A stretch of 47,857 bases of DNA from Bacillota bacterium (GTDB lineage Bacteria; Bacillota; Clostridia; Lachnospirales; Lachnospiraceae). Below the pieces are notes generated by a model that was not told the origin of the DNA, ran no database searches, and was given only the letters and a program-made list of their open reading frames with translations. How positions within the stretch are numbered: the stretch's first letter is position 1; each line of letters begins with the position of its first letter. Positions 7,897-16,310 of the stretch are shown here, in pieces. The position numbers were made by a program, and so were the translations under genes. The stretch covers positions 1-47,857 of the forward strand of contig JAEWYQ010000035.1 of the NCBI GenBank assembly GCA_023395555.1. The letters run 5' to 3'.

Positions 7897-9135
7897 ATGA
7901 GAAAACATAACTCCAGCGTATGGAATAAGACAATATTGGTCACTGGTGCAGCAGGTTTTGTCGGGAAGAATCTGGTTGCATCCTTAAAAAACATACAGCA
8001 GAATAAGGATAAAACGAGACCCAATCTTAAGATTAATGAGATATATGAGTACGATATCAACACAGATCCGGCGTTATTGGAGGTGTATTGCAGGAAAGCA
8101 GACTTTGTGTTCCATCTGGCTGGTGTGAATCGTCCCAAGAACAACGATGAATTCATGGCGGGCAACTTCGGTTTCGCATCCACTTTACTGGACACACTGA
8201 AGGCTCACAATAACACCGCACCGGTGATGCTGAGTTCATCAATCCAGGCAACGCTGCTGGGCCGCTATGCAGGATCTGACTACGGAAAGTCCAAGCTGGC
8301 TGGCGAAGAACTGTTCTTTGATTATGGTAAAACCACAGGAGCGAAGGTTATGGTTTATCGTTTTCCGAATCTATTTGGGAAGTGGTGCCGTCCAAATTAT
8401 AACTCTGCGATTGCAACCTTCTGTAACAATATCGCCAATGATCTGCCGATCACAGTGAATGACCCATCGACAGAGCTAGAGCTTCTTTATATTGATGATC
8501 TGGTGATCGAGATGTTGGATGCCCTGGAGGGTAAGGAGCATCACTGTGAGTTTGATGGAGTGGATGCGGTAGGACAGACAGATGGACGTTACTGCTATGT
8601 GCCGGTTACACATAAGGTAACACTGGGTGAGATTGTAGGGTTATTGAATTCCTTTAAGGTGCAGCCGGATACGCTCCTTATGCCGGAGCTTCCGAAGAAC
8701 TCCTTTACCAAGAAGCTGTATGCCACATACCTTTCCTATCTGCCGGAAAGCAAGATAAAATTTGCGTTGAAGATGAACTGCGATGACAGAGGCAGCTTCA
8801 CGGAATTATTAAAAACGGCGAATTGCGGTCAGTTTTCCGTAAATATCAGCAGGCCCGGTATTACGAACGGGCAGCACTGGCATCATAGCAAATGGGAGCT
8901 TTTCATTGTGGTGTCCGGTTATGGGCTGATTCAGGAGAGGAGGATTGGCACGGATGAAGTATTGAGCTTTGAGGTGTCCGGAGATAAGATGGAAGCAATT
9001 CATATGCTGCCGGGATACACGCACAGTATCAGCAACCTGTCTGAAACAGAGAATTTGGTGACGGTGATGTGGAGCAATGAGCAGTTTGATCCGGCGCATC
9101 CGGATACATTTTTTGAGGTGGTGGAGGAGAAGTGA
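7897..9135 (+). CDS. capF: CapF-type epimerase/reductase with C-terminal cupin
   Basis: The 412-aa protein has an N-terminal NAD(P) Rossmann domain with TGAAGFVGKNL and an SDR-type YGKSKLAGEEL active-site segment. After about residue 285 it has a cupin domain with GQHWHHSKWELFIVV, whose histidines would bind a metal. This two-domain build is diagnostic of CapF/WbjC: the cupin epimerises C-3 and the SDR half reduces C-4 to give UDP-2-acetamido-2,6-dideoxy-L-talose. It lies 11 bases after capE behind AAGGAG, and its TGA overlaps the next ATG. Full length is as in the family. Confidence 0.9.
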   Translation: MRKHNSSVWNKTILVTGAAGFVGKNLVASLKNIQQNKDKTRPNLKINEIYEYDINTDPALLEVYCRKADFVFHLAGVNRPKNNDEFMAGNFGFASTLLDTLKAHNNTAPVMLSSSIQATLLGRYAGSDYGKSKLAGEELFFDYGKTTGAKVMVYRFPNLFGKWCRPNYNSAIATFCNNIANDLPITVNDPSTELELLYIDDLVIEMLDALEGKEHHCEFDGVDAVGQTDGRYCYVPVTHKVTLGEIVGLLNSFKVQPDTLLMPELPKNSFTKKLYATYLSYLPESKIKFALKMNCDDRGSFTELLKTANCGQFSVNISRPGITNGQHWHHSKWELFIVVSGYGLIQERRIGTDEVLSFEVSGDKMEAIHMLPGYTHSISNLSETENLVTVMWSNEQFDPAHPDTFFEVVEEK

Positions 9136-10328
9136 TGTCAGAAACACGTATCAAAACAGACTACAGCGATATACATTTTAAGGAGAACGGAAAACTGAAA
9201 CTTCTTATTATCGTTGGCACCCGCCCGGAGATTATCCGTCTTGGAGCAGTTATCAAAAAGTGCCGAACCTATTTTGATACCATTCTTGCCCACACAGGCC
9301 AGAACTACGATTATAATCTAAATGGCGTGTTTTTTCGGGATCTGAAGCTGGACAGTCCGGAAGTGTATATGGATGCGGTTGGGGATGATCTTGGGGCAAC
9401 GGTTGGAAATATCATAAACTGTTCCTATAAGTTAATGGCAGGTATTAAGCCGGATGCGCTTTTAATCCTCGGTGATACCAATTCCTGCTTATCAGCAATT
9501 GCAGCAAAGCGTCTGAAAATCCCGATTTTCCACATGGAAGCCGGAAACCGCTGTAAGGATGAGTGCTTGCCGGAAGAGACAAACCGCCGTATTGTGGACA
9601 TCATTTCCGATGTAAACCTTGCTTATTCTGAACATGCCAGAAAATATCTGCATGAGTGCGGGCTGCCGAAGGAACGTGTTTATGTAACAGGTTCTCCCAT
9701 GGCGGAAGTGCTGCATCAGAACCTGGCTGAGATAGAGAGCTCTAATATTCTGGAGACGCTGGGCTTAAAGCCGCATAAATATATTTTGCTTTCTGCACAC
9801 CGTGAAGAAAATATTGATATAGAGAGAAACTTCTTATCTTTATTTCATGCAATTAATAAGATGGCAGAGAAATATGATATGCCAGTTTTATATTCCTGCC
9901 ATCCAAGAAGCCGTAAGAGACTGGAAGTATCCGGTTTTCCGCTGGATAAGCGTGTCATCCGGCATGAACCGCTGGGCTTCCATGATTATAATCATCTGCA
10001 GATGAACGCTTTTGCAGTTATATCTGATTCTGGAACACTGCCGGAGGAGTCAAGTTTCTTTACCTCCGTTGGACATTCATTCCCGGCTGTGTGCATACGT
10101 ACCAGCACAGAACGCCCGGAAGCACTGGACAAAGCTTGCTTTATTCTGTCGGGCATTGACGAGAAGCCGTTATTGCAAGCAGTGGATATGGCAGTTACTA
10201 TGAATCTGGAAGGTGACGATGGTATCCCTGTTCCGGATTATGTGGAGGAGAACGTAAGCGCTAAAGTCGTGAAGATTATTCAGTCCTATACCGGAATAAT
10301 TGACAAAATGGTGTGGAGAAAAGGATAG
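9135..10328 (+). CDS. capG: CapG-type UDP-sugar 2-epimerase (UDP-L-FucNAc forming)
   Basis: The start is ATG 9135, overlapping the capF stop and preceded by GAGGAG; the product has 397 aa. LLIIVGTRPEIIRLG, the HTGQNYD box, HMEAGNRC, EETNRRIVD and SAHREENID all mark the non-hydrolysing UDP-GlcNAc 2-epimerase (WecB) family. Beside CapE and CapF it is expected to convert the talo-sugar to UDP-N-acetyl-L-fucosamine, as CapG/WbjD do. With it the three-enzyme pathway is complete. No glycosyltransferase, flippase or polymerase gene sits beside it in the window, so the product must feed a surface-polysaccharide locus elsewhere. Confidence 0.88.
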   Translation: MSETRIKTDYSDIHFKENGKLKLLIIVGTRPEIIRLGAVIKKCRTYFDTILAHTGQNYDYNLNGVFFRDLKLDSPEVYMDAVGDDLGATVGNIINCSYKLMAGIKPDALLILGDTNSCLSAIAAKRLKIPIFHMEAGNRCKDECLPEETNRRIVDIISDVNLAYSEHARKYLHECGLPKERVYVTGSPMAEVLHQNLAEIESSNILETLGLKPHKYILLSAHREENIDIERNFLSLFHAINKMAEKYDMPVLYSCHPRSRKRLEVSGFPLDKRVIRHEPLGFHDYNHLQMNAFAVISDSGTLPEESSFFTSVGHSFPAVCIRTSTERPEALDKACFILSGIDEKPLLQAVDMAVTMNLEGDDGIPVPDYVEENVSAKVVKIIQSYTGIIDKMVWRKG

Positions 10329-10479
10329 AAATTCCATAATAGAAAACGCTATAAATCGGTTACAGTCAAAAGAACATCCAATATATACTATATCTTACCG
10401 TTCATTCTTACTATACCCCCATTTTGAATAAACCAAAAATAAAATGCTAATAAAACGTTAATAATATTCAAGTTAATTA

Positions 10480-10511
10480 TACTTGAATTCAAGTAAATTT
10501 GACAATATGAT
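10480..10511 (+). promoter_or_regulatory. Operator palindrome overlapping the sugar-operon promoter
   Basis: TACTTGAATTCAAGTA (10480-10495) is a perfect 16-base palindrome. A further TTCAAGT half-site lies upstream at 10468-10474, giving TTCAAGT-N6-ACTTGAA as well. TTGAAT inside the palindrome (10484-10489) and TATGAT (10506-10511) are 16 bases apart and make a plausible sigma-A promoter. A repressor bound here would block the -35. The LacI regulator at the end of the operon is the obvious candidate, though the site is not a classical GC-centred LacI operator. Confidence 0.55.
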
Positions 10512-10555
10512 AAGAATATAAGGTTAGAGTATAAGAGATAGATGGAGGAGAGATT

Positions 10556-11875
10556 ATGAGAAAGGAAATTCATTTTAAAGCAATATCAATTCTGCTGATA
10601 TTTATGCTGACGCTGTCTATATTAAGCGGATGCCAGAATAATTCAAACGGCGGTAAGAGCGGACAAGCCAGAACCTATACCTTTGCTACATGGGCTGCCG
10701 GTGAAGAACTCAAAGATTTCCAGGAAATTATTGACCGTGTGAACCTGCAGGCGGACGGAGCATATAAGGTTGAGGTTTTAAGCTTTCCTTCGGATTATTA
10801 TATAAAGCTTTCTACTAAAATAGCAGGGAAAAAGGTGCCGGATTTCTTCTGGCTTACCCAGGAGTTAATTGCAAAGTATGCGGAGCTTGGCGCAATCGCT
10901 GACTTGACGGATCAATTGAATGCCAGTGAGAAATTAAAGCCGGATACTTTTTATCCGGGTGTGCTGGCAGCAGCAACTTATAAGGACAAGTATTATGGGA
11001 TACCATGGATTGCCAACCCGCTGATGGTTTATTATAACCAGGATTTATTCGAAGAGGCCGGTATTGCATTCCCGGATCCTTTGGGGGGCTGGACCTGGGA
11101 TGATTTCTTACAGATTGCAAAACAGCTTACGGTGCAAAAAACCGATTCCCAGGGAAATGCTTACCAGCAGTATGGTTATATTGTGGATGGCTGGCCGAAT
11201 ATTGAAACCTTCTTCTGGGCAGGCGGCGGTGATATTATTTCAGACGATGGCAATGAGATATTGATGGATACACCGCAATCGCTGGAAGGATTAAATATAC
11301 TTCATGAAATTCTTATCAGTAAGGTGACACCGCAGTACAGTAAGGTCTCCAGTCTCGGATCGAATAATGTATGGTTCGAGAAGCAAAGAGCGGCCATGTT
11401 TATGGGGGGTATTCAGGATAATTTTGAAGAGAAGATAAGTAAACTTCCCCAGGAGGAGCAATTTAAGATTGGTTACGCTCCTATGCCTGTTTGCGCGGAC
11501 GGCAGGGCCAGCGGTTTTGACTGGACAGCTTCCACTGTGGTCAGCTCTAAACTGCAGGGGGATTCCCAGGCTTACCAGGTGCTGGAAGCAATCACTGAGG
11601 AATTCTTCCAATGGAAGATAGCATCACCGATTATGGGAACCGTGGATCAGGTGGCGGTGATTGATCCTCTGAAGGCACCCGCCCTTCCTACCATTGAAGT
11701 GTGTCTGAAGAATGCCAGATCAGCCAATTATATTTCAAAATGGAATGAGATAAATGACATGCTTTGGTATCAGTTGTATAATCCGCTGCTCAGTGATCCG
11801 GAGAATTTTGATTATATAACGGCAGCAAAGAATATTGCGGAGAAAAGCCGCCAGTTAATTACTGCCAAAGAATAG
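10556..11875 (+). CDS. Sugar ABC transporter solute-binding lipoprotein
   Basis: This 439-aa protein has a basic N-terminus, a hydrophobic stretch and the lipobox LSGC (cysteine near residue 26), so it is a lipoprotein anchored outside the membrane. The mature part is a family 1 extracellular binding protein (MalE/UgpB type). Supporting segments are TWAAGEELKDFQEI, a WIANPLMVYYNQDLFEEAGI segment that is typical of this family, WTWDDFLQIAKQL and an AMFMGG motif. It captures an oligosaccharide for the two permeases just downstream. GGAGGAG precedes the start. The enzymes encoded later in the operon point to a mannoside or similar glycan, but the ligand cannot be read from this sequence. Confidence 0.88.
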   Translation: MRKEIHFKAISILLIFMLTLSILSGCQNNSNGGKSGQARTYTFATWAAGEELKDFQEIIDRVNLQADGAYKVEVLSFPSDYYIKLSTKIAGKKVPDFFWLTQELIAKYAELGAIADLTDQLNASEKLKPDTFYPGVLAAATYKDKYYGIPWIANPLMVYYNQDLFEEAGIAFPDPLGGWTWDDFLQIAKQLTVQKTDSQGNAYQQYGYIVDGWPNIETFFWAGGGDIISDDGNEILMDTPQSLEGLNILHEILISKVTPQYSKVSSLGSNNVWFEKQRAAMFMGGIQDNFEEKISKLPQEEQFKIGYAPMPVCADGRASGFDWTASTVVSSKLQGDSQAYQVLEAITEEFFQWKIASPIMGTVDQVAVIDPLKAPALPTIEVCLKNARSANYISKWNEINDMLWYQLYNPLLSDPENFDYITAAKNIAEKSRQLITAKE

Positions 11876-11893
11876 CCGAAAGGAAGTAGCAGG

Positions 11894-12772
11894 ATGATAA
11901 GCAATAAAAAGAAAAACAAAGATTCCATAGGGTTTGTTTTTGTACTTCCCTGGGTAATCGGCTTCATTGTTTTTACGGTAATCCCAATGATAGCAGCGGT
12001 TTATATATCCATGACGGATTGGAGTATATTGGGCAATTCTAATTTCATTGGTTTTGAAAACTATCTTGCTATTTTTCGGGATGAAAAGTTTTATAAAGCC
12101 CTTGCGGTTACCGTTCGGTATGCGGTCTTTGCAATACCGTTGACCATTATGACCGCCTTGCTGGTTGCGGTATGCTTGAATTTCCAGAGCAAAGCAATCG
12201 GGGTGTTCCGGGTGATATTTTATATGCCCTCCATTGTTTCCGGTGTTGCTGTTGCCATTGTATTCAAATGGATTTTAGATCCGGGATATGGCCTGATTAA
12301 TTCTCTGCTGGCGGCGCTGGGGATTCACGGACCGGACTGGCTTTTTGATCCCAGTTGGGTGCTGCCCTCGTATCTGATTATGGCTTTATGGGGTGCAAGC
12401 TCCGGTTACCTTACCTATCTGGCGGCGCTGAAGGATGTTCCGAAGGAATTATATGAATCTGCCAAGCTGGAAGGAGCAAGCTTTCTAAAGAGAACTGCCA
12501 AGATTACCGTGCCTTTGATTTCTCCCATCATCTTCTACAACATGGTAATGGGAATTATTGCGGCTTTCCGTAAATTTTCAGATGCCTATATCATGGGAGG
12601 AGCCGGGGAAGAGGGTAGTTTTTATATGGTGTACCTATATAACAGGGCCTTTTCTTATTATGATATGGGTTATGCGACAGCACTTGCCTGGATTTTATTT
12701 GCCATTATTTTGACGTTGACGGCAATTATCAATATCACTAAGAAATTTTGGGTCTATAATGAGGAGGATTAA
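11894..12772 (+). CDS. Sugar ABC permease, MalF/UgpA type
   Basis: The 292-aa membrane protein has about six transmembrane helices, the first being FVFVLPWVIGFIVFTVIPMI. The cytoplasmic EAA loop, ESAKLEGASFLKRTAKITVP near residue 200, docks to the ATPase. FDPSWVLPSYLIMALWG and similar stretches match family 1 sugar permeases. It follows the binding-protein gene by 18 bases and forms the transmembrane channel together with the next permease. There is no ATPase gene in the operon, so a shared MsmX/UgpC-like subunit encoded elsewhere is expected to energise it. Confidence 0.9.
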   Translation: MISNKKKNKDSIGFVFVLPWVIGFIVFTVIPMIAAVYISMTDWSILGNSNFIGFENYLAIFRDEKFYKALAVTVRYAVFAIPLTIMTALLVAVCLNFQSKAIGVFRVIFYMPSIVSGVAVAIVFKWILDPGYGLINSLLAALGIHGPDWLFDPSWVLPSYLIMALWGASSGYLTYLAALKDVPKELYESAKLEGASFLKRTAKITVPLISPIIFYNMVMGIIAAFRKFSDAYIMGGAGEEGSFYMVYLYNRAFSYYDMGYATALAWILFAIILTLTAIINITKKFWVYNEED

Positions 12773-12774
12773 GC

Positions 12775-13614
12775 ATGGATAGTAAAAGCTCAAAAGCCTT
12801 GGGAACCCTCTTGCGTTATTTGTTCTATCTTGTTGGCTCCATTGTTTTGATCCTGCCGTTTTTCTGGATGGCCAGTACCACCTTTAAGATGGATAATGAG
12901 ATTTTTACCAATCCGGTTAAATGGCTGCCGTCCACCCTGTATATGGGTAATATCATACGTGCTTTGGAAATTATGCCAATCACACGTTATATGCTGAATA
13001 CGGCATTAATGGCCGTCTTGAAGATTTTGGGCGAGGTTTTTGTATCCGCATTGGTGGCCTATGGCTTTGCACGGTATAATTTTAAGGGACGAAATCTGAT
13101 TTTCATGATTTTGCTGGCAACGATGATGCTGCCTTATGAGGTTACTATGATTCCCACTTTTATTATGTGGTCGAAGTTAGGTTTATCGGATGGTTATGTA
13201 CCTCTTATTTTACCGGCCTTCTGCGGTTCGGCATCCTTTATCTTCTTCCTGAGAATGTATTTTTCAACCTTTCCAAAGGAACTGGAGGAGGCTATGATGA
13301 TTGACGGAGCAAACAGGTTTCAGATATTTACCCGGATGTATATTCCGCTTAGCAAAGCTGCTTTAATTACAATTACGCTCTGGTCTTTTATGGGTACCTG
13401 GAACGACCTGCTGGGACAGTTAATCTATATCAACGATACGGACTGGTATACGGTACAATTGGGACTGGCATCCTTTAGCAATATGACCGGCGAGACCCTG
13501 TGGGGGCCGCTGATGGCTGCATCACTTTTGGTTTTAATTCCCGTATTCGTGATCTTCTTATTTGCACAGAAATATTTTGTGGAAGGAGTTAAGATGACGG
13601 GTATCAAGGGATAA
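12775..13614 (+). CDS. Sugar ABC permease, MalG/UgpE type
   Basis: This 279-aa partner permease lies 2 bases after the first. It shows the LPFFWMASTTFK N-terminal segment, about six hydrophobic helices and the EAA loop EEAMMIDGANRFQIFTRMYIP, followed by WNDLLGQLIYI as in carbohydrate CUT1 permeases. The C-terminus FAQKYFVEGVKMTGIKG is the standard ending of this family (FVEGLTAGAVKG-like) and shows the gene is complete. It makes the heterodimeric channel for the sugar bound by the upstream lipoprotein. Confidence 0.9.
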   Translation: MDSKSSKALGTLLRYLFYLVGSIVLILPFFWMASTTFKMDNEIFTNPVKWLPSTLYMGNIIRALEIMPITRYMLNTALMAVLKILGEVFVSALVAYGFARYNFKGRNLIFMILLATMMLPYEVTMIPTFIMWSKLGLSDGYVPLILPAFCGSASFIFFLRMYFSTFPKELEEAMMIDGANRFQIFTRMYIPLSKAALITITLWSFMGTWNDLLGQLIYINDTDWYTVQLGLASFSNMTGETLWGPLMAASLLVLIPVFVIFLFAQKYFVEGVKMTGIKG

Positions 13615-13653
13615 AACAATATATCACAACGACAATATGAGGAGGAAACAGTT

Positions 13654-14217
13654 ATGAAAAAATGGAAGAAAGTTTTATGCGCGGCAATGGCGGCAGCAAT
13701 GGCACTGTCTATGACAGCATGCAGTAAGGGAAACGGAAATCAAAACCTTTACTTCTATGACAAAACCGCAGATGATGTGGCAGCGTGGAAACCGATGGAA
13801 ACACCATCCGAAGAAGGAGGCGGCTCCGGCTCTGTTACAAAGGGTGATAAGGCGGCGGTGATTCAAGCGGCATTTGACGGTTGGGGCGGTATCCAGTCAG
13901 AAAAAATCACACTTGATTTAACAAAAAAACCGGTTCTCATGATTCAGGTAAAAGAGAATGCGGACGGCTTTAAATGGGGTGCCAAATTTGTTCCTTCCGA
14001 TCCGGTAATCAGCGACCATGAGTGGGGCTTCTATCTCATTGAAGATACCAATTTCAAGTATAACAATTATGCCGCGGTTGATTTAAAGGCAAAGCTGGGA
14101 CAGGATTTTATTGATGCTTATGGTGATAAAGTAGAGGGTGTTCTCTGGATTTATGCAGCAGGAAGCCCGGATGCTACGGTAGAAATTTCATCCGTCAAGA
14201 TGTTCAATCAAAAATAA
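13654..14217 (+). CDS. Small beta-rich lipoprotein of the sugar operon
   Basis: The 187-aa product starts with a signal peptide and the lipobox MTAC (cysteine near residue 23). Then comes a Gly/Ser-rich linker (EEGGGSGSVTKG) and a region of alternating beta strands with aromatic residues (FDGWGGIQ, GFKWGAKFVP, HEWGFYLI, VLWIYAAGSPDATVEISS). It looks like one jelly-roll domain of the kind found in carbohydrate-binding modules, but I cannot name a family. AGGAGG precedes it, and its position between the permeases and the large lipoprotein suggests it helps capture or present the glycan at the cell surface. Complete and unframeshifted. Confidence 0.6.
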   Translation: MKKWKKVLCAAMAAAMALSMTACSKGNGNQNLYFYDKTADDVAAWKPMETPSEEGGGSGSVTKGDKAAVIQAAFDGWGGIQSEKITLDLTKKPVLMIQVKENADGFKWGAKFVPSDPVISDHEWGFYLIEDTNFKYNNYAAVDLKAKLGQDFIDAYGDKVEGVLWIYAAGSPDATVEISSVKMFNQK

Positions 14218-14240
14218 TCAACCAATATGGGAGAATTGCT

Positions 14241-16211
14241 ATGTTAAAGCATAAGTATATTCTTGCGGGTTTCCTTAAGACTGCCGTCCTTATGGCGGCA
14301 GTCTGCTCCGTCCTTGTGACGGCAGCCTGCCAGGCTAACCGGAAAGGAATGCAAGCGGAGAATGGATATAATAAAAATTTAAGCCGTATTGCTGAATATG
14401 GGCCGATGAACTTGAAGAGCTACCGATTTGTTGACTATAAGGGGATGGCCCTGGATTTTGACCGTCTCGTTTTTGATTATGATGCGGTTGGGGAATACCT
14501 CCCTCTGATCTGGGAGGATAAGACCTATGAATCCTTTGGCTTGCCCGCGTATGTCGGTGATGACAGGCGCTTTAAGGACGGGGCGCAGGAAGCAGTTACT
14601 TGTATTGCGGCTGTTTTGAGTGCATCCCTAAACGGAATAGATAAATCAAACAGCCAGGGCCATAATTATGTACGTATGCTGAATGCATTTTATAACGAGG
14701 AAGAGAAGGTTATTCTGAATAATCCTTCCGGCAGTTCGGCAGCAACATCCATGTGGTATCTTTTATATCCGGCTATTCTGTATGTGCAGACCTCTTCCTT
14801 GTATCCCAATGAAAAACAGATGGCGGAGAATGCCGCCAATACGGTGAACAGTTGGTATGAAGCTTATGAAATCATGTATGGGGATGGCAGCGATCCGGAT
14901 TTTGACTACACCGGATTTGATTTTATGAAAAAGGAGCCTTATCATAATAATATCTGGAGTGAACCGGATTGTGCTGTCGGTATCGCCTGGCTGATGGACT
15001 ATGCCTATGATCTGACCGGCGAGGATAAATATTTTACAGCAATGAAAAATTGTCTGGATTATATCGAAGAGTATTTTGGCGGCCCTTTATATGAGGTTTT
15101 ACAATATTTCGGACCATTTCTGAGTGCGAAAACGAACGCTCTCCATGGAACCAACTACGATATGAACCAAGCCTTTGGAAGGGTATTTGACGGTTCCTCC
15201 ATTCCGAGAGGCGGTTGGGGATCGATACGCGGTACATGGGGTGATTATGATATTTCCGGCTTATTTGGAAGTGTAACGGACCGGGGCGGCTATGCATTTG
15301 CCATGAACAGCTTTGCAGCTACGGGCGCTGTAATACCCGCAGCCAAATATGATACCAGATATGCGAGAGCAATCGGTGACTGGATTCTGCGTGTGATACA
15401 GAACGCCCGTTATTTCTTTGCAGATGAAACAAAGCAGGAGAATCAGTCCACCGGCTATCTTGACAATAAGAGTACTATTCCTGAGCTTATCAAGAGTACC
15501 ATACCGTATGAAGGCATCATTCACAGCTATAACGGGAAGACGCCCTGGTTTGGCGGTGATCCCACGATCAACGGGTGGGCGGAAACTGATTTTTCTCTTT
15601 ACAGCGGAGCTCATATCGGTATTCTGGCATCACGGATATCCCGGACGGATCAGGAAGGAATTCTGAAAATAGATCTTTCCGAGCACCCAATGAAAGAGGA
15701 ACTGAAGTTTTATTTGCTGTATAATCCTTATTCCGAAGATAAAAAAGTAACCTATGAGGTGACAAGCGAAGCTCCGGTTGATCTGTATAACACGGTTATA
15801 AACGAATATCTGGTGAAAGCGGTTACGAAAGAAGCTTCTATCAGCATACCTGCAAAAGAAGCGGCGGTAATCGTTGAAATACCGGCAGGCACCCAGCTTA
15901 GGAACGAGAACGGGACGGTCTATGCAGGCAAGGAATTTATAGCAGCGGGCTTATGCAGCGTGGCAATTGAGAATTTGAAACAGAACCAGTCGGTATCCGG
16001 TAAATTTGATTTTGAGATTAAGCTTTACAGTAATCAGGCGGATGAAATAACGGAAGCGATTCTAAGCATTGCAGGTGAAGAAATTTCCTTTCAAGATAAA
16101 ATAACAATCAATACAAAAGATTACGGCAGCGGCAATAAAAATCTGCAGGTACGGATTAGAACAAAAAACGGACAGACTGATACGGCAATGATCCGTTTGT
16201 ATTTTGAGTAA
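14241..16211 (+). CDS. Large lipoprotein, probable alpha/alpha-barrel glycan-active enzyme
   Basis: The 656-aa protein has a signal sequence ending in VTAAC, a possible lipobox. From about residue 130 to 480 it is helical with aromatic and acidic clusters (NNPSGSSAATSMWYLLYP, WSEPDCAVGIAWLMDYAYD, GGWGSIRGTWGDYDISGLFG, PWFGGDPTINGWAETDFSLY). This pattern recalls six-hairpin (alpha/alpha) glycosidases and polysaccharide lyases. The C-terminal 170 residues are beta-rich and look like one or two beta-sandwich domains. I cannot assign a CAZy family or catalytic residues. Its place in the operon before DUF1861 and GH130 genes suggests an extracellular step in breakdown of the imported glycan. It might instead be a purely binding protein. 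Confidence 0.55.
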   Translation: MLKHKYILAGFLKTAVLMAAVCSVLVTAACQANRKGMQAENGYNKNLSRIAEYGPMNLKSYRFVDYKGMALDFDRLVFDYDAVGEYLPLIWEDKTYESFGLPAYVGDDRRFKDGAQEAVTCIAAVLSASLNGIDKSNSQGHNYVRMLNAFYNEEEKVILNNPSGSSAATSMWYLLYPAILYVQTSSLYPNEKQMAENAANTVNSWYEAYEIMYGDGSDPDFDYTGFDFMKKEPYHNNIWSEPDCAVGIAWLMDYAYDLTGEDKYFTAMKNCLDYIEEYFGGPLYEVLQYFGPFLSAKTNALHGTNYDMNQAFGRVFDGSSIPRGGWGSIRGTWGDYDISGLFGSVTDRGGYAFAMNSFAATGAVIPAAKYDTRYARAIGDWILRVIQNARYFFADETKQENQSTGYLDNKSTIPELIKSTIPYEGIIHSYNGKTPWFGGDPTINGWAETDFSLYSGAHIGILASRISRTDQEGILKIDLSEHPMKEELKFYLLYNPYSEDKKVTYEVTSEAPVDLYNTVINEYLVKAVTKEASISIPAKEAAVIVEIPAGTQLRNENGTVYAGKEFIAAGLCSVAIENLKQNQSVSGKFDFEIKLYSNQADEITEAILSIAGEEISFQDKITINTKDYGSGNKNLQVRIRTKNGQTDTAMIRLYFE

Positions 16212-16247
16212 TTAAGCCGGCTTATTCTTATAAAGGAATGAAATAAA

Positions 16248-16287
16248 CTGTAATAGTCCAGCCCGCAGCAGGGTGGAATTGTTACAG
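16248..16287 (+). other. Intercistronic hairpin within the sugar operon
   Basis: CTGTAA pairs with TTACAG, TCCA with TGGA, and CCC with GGG around the loop GCAGCA, in that nested order. No T-run follows, so it is not a classical terminator. It could stabilise or process the mRNA between the surface-protein genes and the cytoplasmic enzyme genes, lowering or raising the downstream part. Confidence 0.5.
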
Positions 16288-16310
16288 CAAAATGATACTG
16301 GGAGAGACAT

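Noticed and set aside
10499..10504. TTGACA as the -35 box of the sugar operon
   Set aside because: No acceptable -10 lies 15-19 bases downstream; TTGAAT at 10484 with TATGAT at 10506 has proper spacing.
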